From: Alphaproteobacteria bacterium
GTDB taxonomy: Bacteria; Pseudomonadota; Alphaproteobacteria; Micropepsales; Micropepsaceae
Assembly (NCBI GenBank): GCA_023259375.1
Contig: JAHFQC010000053.1
Span: 1-35,689, forward strand
Length of the DNA: 35,689 bases
Direction of reading: 5' to 3'
Part shown: positions 10,278-18,889 of the stretch, piece after piece
Numbering within the stretch: the stretch's first letter is position 1
Layout of the letters: each line of letters starts with the position of its first letter
Program-made: the position numbers and the translations under genes
The notes under the pieces: generated by a model
Told to the model about the DNA's origin: nothing
The model's database searches: none
Seen by the model: only the letters and a program-made list of their open reading frames with translations

Positions 10278-13200
10278 ATGTATCGCGTGCAGTACAGCAA
10301 CCGGCCTTGCGGCCGGGGTGCGAAGTTTTCGGCCCGTCGTTCCGGCACAACCAATCGTTACCGGTCAGCAGCCATGCTGTCCTGCAGCATTTTTGTTCTG
10401 GCGAATTTGGCGATGTCTGCCGGCGCGCAGAACTACCAAGTCGACGTCAATTCCGACACCACTCTGGCAACAGTCATAGCACCGCCCGCAGGCTATAGCG
10501 CCGTCGTCTATAACATTGCGTACGGAAAAACGCTCACATTGGACTCCACCGCCAACACGCAGACTGCAGTCTTGGTGACCGGGCAAGGCGGGTTGTTGGT
10601 GAACAATGCAACCATCACCACGAATGGCGCACCGATTGTTGCTCCCGGATTTTTTGCGGGATACGTGGCGGTGACAAACAACGGTGCAATCACCGCATCG
10701 CTCGGCAACAGCAATGCCTATGCCATCGGCTCCTATTCCGGCGGATTTGCGAGGATCACCAACACAGGCACAATTTCCGTATCAGGGGGTGGTGGCATCA
10801 CGACCGATCGGGATTTCAACAATTCAGGCACGATTACGACAGACGGTATCTCGGTCCACGCGTTCGATGCGGCGATAGTCAACAGCGGCACAATTCACTC
10901 GAATTATAACGTCGGCGTCTACGCATCGGGCAGCGTGGGATACACTGCAGTCAATACCGGCACCATTTACGGTGGGGCGGTCGGCGCGGAAATAGATGGT
11001 TATAGGCTAACCAACAGCGGCACCATCTCTTCGCCCGGGATCGCCGTTGCACTCGACTGGACATACACGACGCTGGTCAATACCGCTCAGGGTACTGTCG
11101 ACGGCAATGTCGCCTCGGCGTGGTACCCATACGCTGTTGGCGCGAAAGTTGACAATTCGGGCTCCATCAGGGGCAACGTCGATTTCGGCACTACATTTTT
11201 CCTCGATTCGAATAACATGTTCATCGCGCGCCCGGGCAGCGTCGTCAGCGGCAATCTCGTTCTCGGCAGTGGTGGGGACACATTCGTCACCACCATCGTG
11301 AACACGGGGTCCGGCCAATTTGCGGGCGTACTTGGACAAGTCAGCGGCGGCGGAAAAGATACTATTCGATTTTTGGCATCGGCCGATGCGGTCGCACGGC
11401 CGCTGGACTTACCAGCCCTCTTCAACAGAGTGGAGTTGGACCTCTCTGGCAATGCCAACGTGACGTTCACGAAAGGCAGCGCTCAGATCGCCACCATGGG
11501 TTTTTCTGGAACCGGATCGGCCGATGTGGCGGTAGATATCAACGCGACGAACGCGCCGGTTCTTCTCGATCTCACACAGGTTTCCATGCAGACCGAAGAA
11601 GATGTTGTCACTTCGGTCCCAACGGCTATCAATCTCACAAGCCGCGGCGTCCTGTCCTCGACCCGCACTGAGGCCCTGCTGGCTGCTTCGCCGGTTGTGA
11701 TGCTGTCGGCCGACAGCACCCTCACCAATGAAGGCTCCATCACACTGATCGATTCAACACCGCAGGACCAATGGAGCGTTCACTTGGCCGCGGTAACGGG
11801 ACCTGGAACCGTCGTCAACAAAGGAACCATCAATTTCTCCATGGCAGACGGCATTTCCGGAAACGGCGGCATGCTGACCGTCGTCAATAGCGGAATCATA
11901 TCCGAATTGCCCGGATCAACAGGCAAACGGGGCATCTTTTTCGCAAGCTCCGTAACCAACAGCGGCACAATCTCGGTCAGCGGAAACGCTGTTGTCTTCG
12001 GCTCATATGTCGACATCCCCACTCTGACCAACAGCGGTCAAATCATCAGCAGCAACGACACGGCGGTTACTGATCCCTACTACTCGCAGCCATTTTCCGG
12101 ATGGGGGTGCAGCAGCGCACCGAACCATTATTGGTGCGGAAGACCCAATATCGTGAACCAAACCGGTGGCAGCATCCGTGGTCACATCTACGGTATCTAT
12201 ATCCCCGGCAGCGGCTCGGTAACCAATGCCGGTCTTATTTCCGGCGACACAGCCGCGATCGTCTTCGCCAACGGCGGTGGCACGCTGACCCTGCAAACCG
12301 GTTCGAAGATCGTCGGAGATGTCATCGGTGGAGGTTCGGACAAATTGGTGCTGCAAGGCGGCGGAATTGTCGACAACAATATTGTGAACTTTGCCTATCT
12401 CGATGCGCAAGCCTCTGGAATCTGGACCATCGCTAGCAACCTCAGCACTTTTTCCACGAGTGTCTCAGCCGGCACGCTGATCGTCACCGGCTCGCTCGCC
12501 AGCACCTACACCATCAACAGCGGCGCAACGCTGCAGGGCAGCACGGCCACACTGCTGACCAGCGCAGCCGTCACGAACAACGGCACGCTGGTATTCGATC
12601 AATCGAGCGACGGTACGTTCATCCAAGCCATCACGGGCACGGGCAGTCTCGTCAAAACCGGCTCCGGCGCGCTTATCCTGACCAACGCCAACTCTTATAG
12701 CGGCGGCACCACGATATCCGCCGGAACCCTGGTCGCCGTTTCCGATTCCGTCCTTGGCGCCACGACCGGCGGACTAACGCTCAACGGCGGCACGTTGCGC
12801 TTCGCCAGCCAGTTTGATCTCGCAGCCACGCGCAACGTGGTGCTGGGCGCCGGCGGCGGCGCGATCGATACCAACGGTTTCGACACGGCTCTCAGCCAAA
12901 GTGTTTCCGGCGCGGGCGGCTTGACCAAAGCTGGGGATGGCAGGCTGTCTCTCGCGGGGCAGAGCAGCTATACCGGCGCCACCACGATCCAGTCCGGCAC
13001 GCTGGCGCTTGCCGGCGATGGCAGCATCGCAGCCTCAAGCGGCGTGGTCGACAACGCGACCTTCGACATTTCGGCCACCAACGCCGGTACCACGATCCAG
13101 TCCCTGTCCGGCAATGGCGCGGTCGTGTTGGGCGGCAAAACCCTGACCATCAGCAATGCGTCGGGCGAATTCTCCGGCACAATAGCCGGCAGCGGAGCAC

Positions 13201-15722
13201 TCGCACTCACGAGCGGCAGCGAGATTCTCTCCGGTGACAGCGGCTATACGGGCGGAACCAGCATCGCCACGGGTGCAACCCTGCAACTCGGCAACGGCGG
13301 CACCATCGGCTGGATCACCGGCAACGTGGTGGACAACGGCGTTCTGGTGTTCGACCGCTCCGACGACGTCGTCTTCGCAGGCGACATTTCTGGCACGGGC
13401 GGCATCAGCTTCACCGGGTCCGGCCGCGTCACTCTCACCGGACACAACACCTACACTGGCAAGCTGGGTGTCGGCAGCGGGGCCGTCGTGCATATGTCCG
13501 ATATCGGTCCCTTTACTGGCGATATCGCCAACAATGGAACACTCGATTTCGATGGTCCCGGCAACCAGATCTTCGCCTCCAACATATCCGGCAGCGGGAA
13601 CCTGAACTTCACGGGCGACGGCAAGCTCATCCTCACCGGCAGCAACACCTTTACCGGCGTGACAACGATCACCTCCGGCACACTTCAAATCGGCGACGGC
13701 GGTACAATCGGCTCGCTAGCAGGCGCCGTGGTCAATAACGGCACGCTGCTGTTCGACCGGTCCGATGCCTCCAGCTTCTCCGGCGCCATCTCCGGCACCG
13801 GCGACGTAACATCCACTGGCGGCGGCACACTCACGCTTTCCGGCAACAACACCTACACCGGCAATACCGTGATCACGGCCGGCATGTTGAGCATCTCGTC
13901 GAATGCCAACCTCGGTAATGGCGGCACGCTGATCCTGGCCAACGGCACCGGTGTGATCCTGACCGGTGGCGGCACCTTCAATCATCCGGTGACGGTCGCA
14001 GGCGATCCCGTGTTCAACGTGGCAAGCGGCACGACGGCGATATGGGCCGGGCAGATCGGCGATGGCGGTACGCCGGGCGACGTGGAAGTCACCGGCGGCG
14101 GCACGCTCATCCTCACCGCCGCAAACACCTATACCGGCGGCACCACTATCCGCAGCGGCAGCACGCTGCAGCTCGGCAACGGCGGCACCACAGGCTCAGT
14201 GGTGGGGACCATCGCGGACAACGGCACGCTGGCGATCAATCGCAGCGATAATCTCGCCTTGTCCAACGCGATCGCCGGCACCGGCAGCGTGATCAAGAAC
14301 GGCACCGGCACGCTCACGCTCAACACCATCAACACCTATACCGGCGCCACGACCGTCGCGGCGGGCCGGCTGGTGGTCGGCGATGCTGCGCACGCGACGG
14401 CGGCCATCGACAGCCGCACCGGCGGCGTCACCGTGGCAAACGGCGCCAGTCTCTCCGGCTTCGGTACCATCGCCGGTGCAGTCGCCAACAACGGCACCCT
14501 CGTCACCGGCCAGAGCAGTGGGTCGCTCACCGTCGGCGGACTGACCCAAGGCTCCGGTGGCACGTTGGCCATCGAGCTGTCGCCGGCGGCGTCCTCGCAC
14601 CTGACGATCACCGGTGCCGCCAATCTCGGCGGCACGCTCAGCGCCAACGTCACTGCCGGCACTAACACGCCTCATCTCTATTCCGTTCTGAGCGCCGCCA
14701 GCATCAACGGTACCTTCGCCAACGTTACGACGAGCGGTACGGCGCCGGGCATGGTCTACACCCCCATTTACGCCTCACGCGAAGTGGATGTTATCGCGGC
14801 TCCGGAAACCGTCGGCCAGATCTATGGCGACTTGCGCACCGCCACCCTCGATACCGCTTTTGCGCTGAATGGCGTGGTCATGGACCGGCTGGGCGACTGC
14901 CCGTCCTGCGCATCTTGGTCGGTCTGGGCGCGCGGCATTCTCTCGACCGCCCACACGGACGGCAATGGCAGTACTGCAAGCTTCGATAACGATCTGACAG
15001 GCGTCATGGGCGGCGTCGATCACCGTTTTGAAAACGGCATGTCGGCCCATGCGGTGGTGGCATATACGACATCCGACCTGAAGCTTGGTCTTCCTGAAAA
15101 GTCCTCGACCAGCAGCATCTTTTTCTCGCTCGCCGGTCATGCGCCCGTCGCCGGCTTCGAGATCGACGGCTCGTTCTTCTACATGCGGAACAGCACCGAC
15201 CTGGCGCGCGACACGCAGTTCAGCGGCATCGCAAGCAGCAAGCCGGACAGTTCCAACTTCGGCTTCGGCTTACAGGCGGGATACCCGCTGCTCGGCGGCG
15301 ATCTGGTCCCGCAGGCGCGGCTGAGTTACGCCTCTGTCGATCAATCGGCCGCAGAGGAGAACGGCGCCGGCGTTATGAACCTCGCGCTGGAGAGCAACAA
15401 CGCATCGGAGCTGCGCGCCGATATTGGAGCAAAACTTCGCCATCGCTTCGCCACCGGCGGCATCGTGCTGGTGCCCGAGCTCAAACTCTTCCTGGATGAA
15501 GCGCTGAGCACGGCTCCGGACCACACCGCGGTACGCTTTACGGGAACAACCGGCGGTTTCAACTCTCCGGCTGCCAAATCCAGCCGCACGGCTGCACTTA
15601 TCGGTGCAGGTCTTACCGGCGAGTTCGGAAACGGGCTGGCGATCGATGTGGCACTCGATAGCAGAATCGGTTCGACGCAAACCGAGACGATCGGAAGCTT
15701 CGGTGTCAGCTGGCGGTTCTAA
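10278..15722 (+). CDS. Large type Va autotransporter with beta-helical repeat passenger
   Basis: The 1,814-residue protein has an extended signal peptide (about 50 residues: basic MYRVQYSNRPCGRGAK..., then hydrophobic SCSIFVLANLAMSAGA). A passenger of about 1,450 residues follows, then a C-terminal autotransporter barrel (about 1,540-1,814) ending in FGVSWRF with the terminal phenylalanine needed for outer-membrane assembly. The passenger has two repeat zones: an N-terminal one built on NSGTI/NTGTI units and a C-terminal one with eight copies of the autotransporter-associated repeat (type GTLTLSGNNTYTGNT). Both are expected to form a beta-helix. Two cysteines lie in the passenger (CSSAPNHYWC) and a CPSC motif just ahead of the barrel. 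An in-frame TTG at 10263 exists, but GGGGGA at 10265-10270 points to the ATG at 10278. It is probably surface-exposed; adhesion is the usual guess, and I see no enzymatic motif. Confidence 0.93.
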   Translation: MYRVQYSNRPCGRGAKFSARRSGTTNRYRSAAMLSCSIFVLANLAMSAGAQNYQVDVNSDTTLATVIAPPAGYSAVVYNIAYGKTLTLDSTANTQTAVLVTGQGGLLVNNATITTNGAPIVAPGFFAGYVAVTNNGAITASLGNSNAYAIGSYSGGFARITNTGTISVSGGGGITTDRDFNNSGTITTDGISVHAFDAAIVNSGTIHSNYNVGVYASGSVGYTAVNTGTIYGGAVGAEIDGYRLTNSGTISSPGIAVALDWTYTTLVNTAQGTVDGNVASAWYPYAVGAKVDNSGSIRGNVDFGTTFFLDSNNMFIARPGSVVSGNLVLGSGGDTFVTTIVNTGSGQFAGVLGQVSGGGKDTIRFLASADAVARPLDLPALFNRVELDLSGNANVTFTKGSAQIATMGFSGTGSADVAVDINATNAPVLLDLTQVSMQTEEDVVTSVPTAINLTSRGVLSSTRTEALLAASPVVMLSADSTLTNEGSITLIDSTPQDQWSVHLAAVTGPGTVVNKGTINFSMADGISGNGGMLTVVNSGIISELPGSTGKRGIFFASSVTNSGTISVSGNAVVFGSYVDIPTLTNSGQIISSNDTAVTDPYYSQPFSGWGCSSAPNHYWCGRPNIVNQTGGSIRGHIYGIYIPGSGSVTNAGLISGDTAAIVFANGGGTLTLQTGSKIVGDVIGGGSDKLVLQGGGIVDNNIVNFAYLDAQASGIWTIASNLSTFSTSVSAGTLIVTGSLASTYTINSGATLQGSTATLLTSAAVTNNGTLVFDQSSDGTFIQAITGTGSLVKTGSGALILTNANSYSGGTTISAGTLVAVSDSVLGATTGGLTLNGGTLRFASQFDLAATRNVVLGAGGGAIDTNGFDTALSQSVSGAGGLTKAGDGRLSLAGQSSYTGATTIQSGTLALAGDGSIAASSGVVDNATFDISATNAGTTIQSLSGNGAVVLGGKTLTISNASGEFSGTIAGSGALALTSGSEILSGDSGYTGGTSIATGATLQLGNGGTIGWITGNVVDNGVLVFDRSDDVVFAGDISGTGGISFTGSGRVTLTGHNTYTGKLGVGSGAVVHMSDIGPFTGDIANNGTLDFDGPGNQIFASNISGSGNLNFTGDGKLILTGSNTFTGVTTITSGTLQIGDGGTIGSLAGAVVNNGTLLFDRSDASSFSGAISGTGDVTSTGGGTLTLSGNNTYTGNTVITAGMLSISSNANLGNGGTLILANGTGVILTGGGTFNHPVTVAGDPVFNVASGTTAIWAGQIGDGGTPGDVEVTGGGTLILTAANTYTGGTTIRSGSTLQLGNGGTTGSVVGTIADNGTLAINRSDNLALSNAIAGTGSVIKNGTGTLTLNTINTYTGATTVAAGRLVVGDAAHATAAIDSRTGGVTVANGASLSGFGTIAGAVANNGTLVTGQSSGSLTVGGLTQGSGGTLAIELSPAASSHLTITGAANLGGTLSANVTAGTNTPHLYSVLSAASINGTFANVTTSGTAPGMVYTPIYASREVDVIAAPETVGQIYGDLRTATLDTAFALNGVVMDRLGDCPSCASWSVWARGILSTAHTDGNGSTASFDNDLTGVMGGVDHRFENGMSAHAVVAYTTSDLKLGLPEKSSTSSIFFSLAGHAPVAGFEIDGSFFYMRNSTDLARDTQFSGIASSKPDSSNFGFGLQAGYPLLGGDLVPQARLSYASVDQSAAEENGAGVMNLALESNNASELRADIGAKLRHRFATGGIVLVPELKLFLDEALSTAPDHTAVRFTGTTGGFNSPAAKSSRTAALIGAGLTGEFGNGLAIDVALDSRIGSTQTETIGSFGVSWRF
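10750..12250 (+). repeat. NSGTI-type repeats in the autotransporter passenger
   Basis: The encoded protein repeats the core [VIL][NT]N[ST]GTI at irregular spacing of 15-30 residues (for example ITNTGTI, FNNSGTI, IVNSGTI, AVNTGTI, LTNSGTI, VTNSGTI). Such turns are typical rungs of a right-handed beta-helix. Boundaries are approximate. Confidence 0.7.
12640..14390 (+). repeat. Eight autotransporter-associated beta-strand repeats
   Basis: Eight copies of a roughly 30-residue unit of the type G(S/T/G)G.L.L.....Y(S/T)G.T.I..G.L are encoded, for example GSGALILTNANSYSGGT, GDGKLILTGSNTFTGVT and GGGTLTLSGNNTYTGNT. Between them an LQLGNGGTIG...NNGTLVFDRSD spacer recurs, so the larger repeat is about 60-75 residues. 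Confidence 0.8.
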
Positions 15723-15747
15723 ACACCTCCTACATGCTTATCACGGG

Positions 15748-15772
15748 ATGGCCGGGTCGAACGCCCGGCCAT
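15748..15772. repeat. REP-like palindromic element behind the autotransporter gene
   Basis: ATGGCCGGG (15748-15756) pairs perfectly with CCCGGCCAT (15764-15772) across a 7-base loop. The sequence, with its flanks CACGGG and GACGG, closely resembles a palindrome dispersed between genes in many alphaproteobacterial genomes. It could also serve as the terminator for the autotransporter gene, though no U-tract follows. Confidence 0.6.
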
Positions 15773-15866
15773 GACGGTTTGCGCCGGGATCCAGCGGGTG
15801 ATTTTTCTCGTCCCCATTCGCCGCCGTCCCCGAATCCGCTAAGCTCACCGCGCGAGCAGGGGCGGC

Positions 15867-16316
15867 ATGGATTGGGTCGGATACTTCTGTGAAGTGGGCG
15901 GCGAAGCGGCGGTCAACGCGGTCGATCTCGACATCGCGGCGCCGCAGGCCGAGCGGCCGTTCATCGTCTATCTGAGGGCCCGCCGGTCGCGGTGGCTGAA
16001 ATGCAATCTAGAACCGGAAGAAGAAGCGCAGCTGCTCGACGACATCGAAGTATTCGTCGAACGCATCGCGGCGCTGCACGACGCCTTTTATGTCGGGCGC
16101 TCCTCCATGCCCGATGCGCGCTGCTTCGTGCTCTATGCGCCGGAGGGCAAATACCTGGGCCGCTGGCTTCAGCGCGCCTTTGCCAATCTCGACACCTATG
16201 GCTACGACGCCGAGGTCGCCTCGGGGCGCGATGCGGCGTGGACCGTCTATCGCAAATTCCTGTGTCCCGGTCCCGCCGAAATGGCGACCATCGCCGCGCG
16301 CGCCGAGCGGGCGTGA
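15867..16316 (+). CDS. Hypothetical protein, possibly DUF695-like
   Basis: This 149-residue soluble protein has no signal peptide or membrane helix. It begins MDWVGYFCEVGGEAAVNAVDLDIAAP and contains an acidic helix (LEPEEEAQLLDDIEVFVERIAALH) and aromatic-rich strands (CFVLYAPEGKYLGRWLQRAF). The alternation of short strands with Trp/Tyr motifs is reminiscent of DUF695-type proteins, but I cannot confirm this without a profile search. The start is supported by a GGGGCGGC stretch just ahead of the ATG. The gene stands alone between the REP-like element and the cold-shock gene. Confidence 0.6.
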   Translation: MDWVGYFCEVGGEAAVNAVDLDIAAPQAERPFIVYLRARRSRWLKCNLEPEEEAQLLDDIEVFVERIAALHDAFYVGRSSMPDARCFVLYAPEGKYLGRWLQRAFANLDTYGYDAEVASGRDAAWTVYRKFLCPGPAEMATIAARAERA

Positions 16317-16448
16317 AGACGCTGCCAGTGGGGGGGCCTTCCGCCCCTCCCCGGTTCATGCCCTGCCGGCTCGATCCGTGACCCAAGAGCGGCCTGCGGG
16401 TAGCCTGAGGCGGGTGCAACCGACCGGAAACGGCAAAATCGGATCGAT

Positions 16449-16644
16449 TTGTTTATTTTTCGACGATCCTATAGAGTGGCTCTCGCGTGGTTCTTACGTC
16501 TCGTCAGGCGAAGTGCTCCAACGGACATCGACCGCCTCTGCGCGCGACGACCGAAGCGAACTCTTCTCAATCAGCTGATGTTCTCGTTTTCCACGTTTGG
16601 CCGTGTGATGCGCGGCAAGACCATCATTCCTCTGAGGAAAACCT
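16449..16644 (+). promoter_or_regulatory. Promoter and long leader of the first cold-shock gene
   Basis: TTGTTT (16449-16454) and TATAGA (16470-16475) form a candidate promoter with a short 15-base spacer. The leader would then be about 160 bases. Long structured leaders that sense temperature are the rule for cspA-type genes. The last 45 bases (GCGGCAAGACCATCATTC, then CTGAGGAAAAC) resemble those ahead of the second cold-shock gene. The remaining upstream bases 16317-16448 show nothing I can name. Confidence 0.5.
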
Positions 16645-16848
16645 ATGACCATCGGTACCGTTAAATTCTTCAATACCGCCAAAGGCTTCGGCTTCATCGC
16701 TCCGGATGACGGCGGCAAGGATGTTTTTGTGCATGTCTCGGCCGTCCAAGCGGCGGGCTTGAGCGTTCTGAACGAGGGCCAGAAAGTCTCGTTCGACATT
16801 CAGCCCGACGCCCGTGGCGCCAAGGCTGCCAATCTCAAGGCCGTTTGA
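16645..16848 (+). CDS. Cold-shock-domain protein (CspA family), copy 1
   Basis: A 67-residue single cold-shock domain. It carries both nucleic-acid-binding motifs, RNP1 (KGFGFIAP, residues 13-20) and RNP2 (VFVHVS, 28-33), and the usual opening GTVKFFN. Proteins of this family bind single-stranded RNA or DNA and melt RNA structure during cold or stationary-phase stress. AGGA in CTGAGGAAAACCT precedes the ATG. It is 76% or so identical by eye to the second copy at 22622-22825, including the VQAAGL...[10 protein letters not shown] block. A hairpin and then a small charged protein gene follow. Confidence 0.95.
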   Translation: MTIGTVKFFNTAKGFGFIAPDDGGKDVFVHVSAVQAAGLSVLNEGQKVSFDIQPDARGAKAANLKAV

Positions 16849-16858
16849 GGAACTGCGG

Positions 16859-16887
16859 CAGGCGTCACGGCACAACCTTGACGCCTG
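16859..16887 (+). terminator. Hairpin after the first cold-shock gene
   Basis: CAGGCGTCA (16859-16867) pairs perfectly with TGACGCCTG (16879-16887) across 11 bases. No U-tract follows, so it may be a partial terminator or an mRNA-stabilising hairpin between the cold-shock gene and the next gene, 38 bases on. Confidence 0.5.
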
Positions 16888-16924
16888 TCCACCCTTCCCG
16901 ATCCATCCGAAAAAACAGGAACCA

Positions 16925-17185
16925 ATGTCCGAAAACATCGACACAATGCCCCGATCCGAAAAGCGCGAAACGGCCCGCCGCAATGCGGCCAACCATTTCG
17001 CCGCCGCCGAGAAGCGCGATACCGAAGTGCGCGCCGAGATTGCCCGCCAGCAGGCGGCCGATGCGGCCAAGACGGCCAAGCTGCGCGCTTTGCGTCTCGC
17101 CAAGGAAGAAGAAGACCGCCTCGCCGCGGCCGCCGCGCCACAGCCGGCGCCCAAGACCCGCAAGACCCGCGCCCGCGCCCGCTAA
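16925..17185 (+). CDS. Small highly charged helical protein next to cold-shock gene
   Basis: The 86-residue product is almost entirely Ala/Arg/Lys/Glu (SEKRETARRNAANHFAAAEKR, then RQQAADAAKTAKLRALRLAKEEED) and should form one long helix or coiled coil. A basic Pro/Lys/Arg tail (KTRKTRARAR) could bind nucleic acid. Small proteins of this composition are found beside cold-shock genes in alphaproteobacteria (I am thinking of DUF6481, unconfirmed). CAGGAACC just ahead of the ATG is the likely Shine-Dalgarno; the frame is open further upstream but overlaps the csp gene. It may be co-transcribed with the cold-shock gene through the hairpin. Confidence 0.65.
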   Translation: MSENIDTMPRSEKRETARRNAANHFAAAEKRDTEVRAEIARQQAADAAKTAKLRALRLAKEEEDRLAAAAAPQPAPKTRKTRARAR

Positions 17186-17190
17186 AGCCG

Positions 17191-17215
17191 GGAACCCGCG
17201 TACCGCTCCATCGTT
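17191..17215 (+). promoter_or_regulatory. EcfG-type general-stress promoter for the MipA/OmpV gene
   Basis: GGAAC (17191-17195) and CGTT (17212-17215) are separated by exactly 16 bases, the consensus of the alphaproteobacterial general-stress sigma factor EcfG. The box lies in the intergenic gap, pointing at the gene starting at 17246, which would leave a leader of about 24 bases carrying the AGAGGA Shine-Dalgarno. Confidence 0.65.
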
Positions 17216-17245
17216 GTTCCCGCTGGTGAGGCAGAGGAATCAGCA

Positions 17246-18094
17246 ATGCGAGCGCAGTGGGCGGCGGTAGCCGTGACGGCAACCGTCTTGGCGGGAGCGG
17301 CATGGGCACAAAACAATCCTCAAGCCGGTACGCCGGCCGGCAGCAATGCGCCGGTAGCCTCCGAAGTACCCTCGGAAGGTCAATCGAAGTGGGCGGGGTA
17401 CGGATCGCTCGGCCTCAGCCTGTTGCCCGAATACGAGGGCTCCAGCTCCTACATCCTGATGCCGTACATCGAAGGCCGCTTGAACTACGGCAACTACTAC
17501 GCCCGCTTTGAAGGCGGCGCCCTGCGATTCAATCTGATCGACAGCGAACAATGGCATGCCGGACCGTTGATCGGTTTCCGGCGCGGACGCGGCAACGTCA
17601 ATTCGCCGGTACGCACTTTCAAACACCTCGACGACACCGAGACCGCGGGCGGCTTCATCGAATGGGAGCACGTCGCCGAAGATCCGCGCTCGGGCGAAAC
17701 CGTGACGATCTCCGCCGACAACGCGGTCTATGGCGAGAAGGGCGGCTGGACCATCGTCACCCGCGCCACCGTGCGCCGGCCGATCGAAGCGGTGAACCCC
17801 GGCTTCATCGTCTCGCTGACCGGCGATCTGTCGTGGGTATCGCGTCCCTATATGCGCCAGTATTTCGGCGTGTCGCCGGCGGATTCGCTGCGCAGCGGTC
17901 TGCCGGAATTCTCGCCTGGCGATGGCTTCAACCGCGTCGGCGCCGCCATCTCCGTCGACCAGTTCCTGTCGCGCCATTTCAGCGTCGGCGTGCGCGGCTA
18001 TTACGCCCGTATGTTAGGTCCGGCGGCCGACAGTCCGGTCACCAGCGACTCCAACCAGTTCTTCGCCGGGATCGTAGCGGGCTACGTGCTTTAG
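17246..18094 (+). CDS. MipA/OmpV family outer-membrane protein
   Basis: A 282-residue protein with a Sec signal peptide (MRAQWAAVAVTATVLAGAAWAQ). The mature part has the MipA/OmpV pattern of alternating strands: LLPEYEGSSSYILMPYIEGR near residue 60, an ARFEGGALRFNL strand, HAGPLIGFRRGRG, and a C-terminal half ending in FFAGIVAGYVL. The family forms outer-membrane beta-barrels; E. coli MipA also scaffolds cell-wall enzymes, but the role here is unknown. AGAGGA precedes the start. It is separated from the small charged protein gene by an EcfG-type promoter, so I infer expression in general stress. Confidence 0.88.
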   Translation: MRAQWAAVAVTATVLAGAAWAQNNPQAGTPAGSNAPVASEVPSEGQSKWAGYGSLGLSLLPEYEGSSSYILMPYIEGRLNYGNYYARFEGGALRFNLIDSEQWHAGPLIGFRRGRGNVNSPVRTFKHLDDTETAGGFIEWEHVAEDPRSGETVTISADNAVYGEKGGWTIVTRATVRRPIEAVNPGFIVSLTGDLSWVSRPYMRQYFGVSPADSLRSGLPEFSPGDGFNRVGAAISVDQFLSRHFSVGVRGYYARMLGPAADSPVTSDSNQFFAGIVAGYVL

Positions 18095-18257
18095 CCCGAT
18101 CTCCCCAACAAAAAACCAGCAACGCCGCACCGGTTCGCTCGCATTCGAAGGACTTTCGCAACAGGGGTCCAACGCCACTTCGCCAAAATGTTGTACCGGG
18201 GGTGTGCTTCCGGCGATAATTGCATGGGGTGCGAAGTTTCGGATGCGGAGTCCTACA

Positions 18258-18791
18258 ATGAACTTCGGAAACCTGTTTGCGCGCAATATTCGTCCCGAAA
18301 TCACCGGCTTAGCCCGCTATACCCTGGAGCTGGCCGGAGACGATCCGCTGCCGCGTCGCAGTGCGTTCGATCCGCACCGTATCTGGGCGATCTGCGATTA
18401 CATCTACCTGCTCGAATACCTGCGCGACCAGAACGACTACTATTGCAGCTACTCGGGACACGGCATGCCGGTTTTGTTCGGCTACGAACTCAATGGCGTG
18501 TACCTCAGCCAATTTCCCGATCCCGATTTGGGCATGGCGCTGCGCCGTACCTACGATCGCGTGGTGGAAACCAAAAAGCCGCTGTTCATGCGGGCCCGCT
18601 ATACCTGGACGGGAAGGAAATCCATTGCCATCGAACGCCTGCTGATCCCCATGGCGGCCGACGATGGCGAACTGAATTCGATTTGCGGCATCTCGATTCC
18701 CGAAGTCGCCTACGTCGACCTGCAGAAGTATGCCGGCCAAGGCCCCGCCAGACTGGTCAGCGAAGACGAGCTGATGCTGATCGCGAGCTGA
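18258..18791 (+). CDS. PAS-domain protein (PAS_5-like), stand-alone
   Basis: The 177-residue protein resembles the PAS_5 family, which in alphaproteobacteria occurs as short single-domain proteins. Visible features are the opening PLPRRSAFDPHRIWAICDYIYLLEYL, the strand pair YYCSYSGHGMPVLFGYELNGVYL, the helix LRRTYDRVVETKKPLFMRARY and the final strands RLLIPMAADDGELNSICGIS. It has no attached kinase or DNA-binding domain, so it probably acts by protein contact or ligand binding. The frame begins at 18204, but the ATG at 18258 has GGAG nine bases ahead and fits the family length; an ATG at 18243 is possible. It lies 163 bases after the MipA gene, which hold no other gene. Confidence 0.75.
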   Translation: MNFGNLFARNIRPEITGLARYTLELAGDDPLPRRSAFDPHRIWAICDYIYLLEYLRDQNDYYCSYSGHGMPVLFGYELNGVYLSQFPDPDLGMALRRTYDRVVETKKPLFMRARYTWTGRKSIAIERLLIPMAADDGELNSICGISIPEVAYVDLQKYAGQGPARLVSEDELMLIAS

Positions 18792-18889
18792 ACGCCCCGC
18801 TCCTGCCGCGTTCACGTTCTCGCGCATTGCCGTGGGGGGTAGGGCTCGCATAGGGTTGCGCCCATAAAAAATATCCGGGAGGAGCAGCC

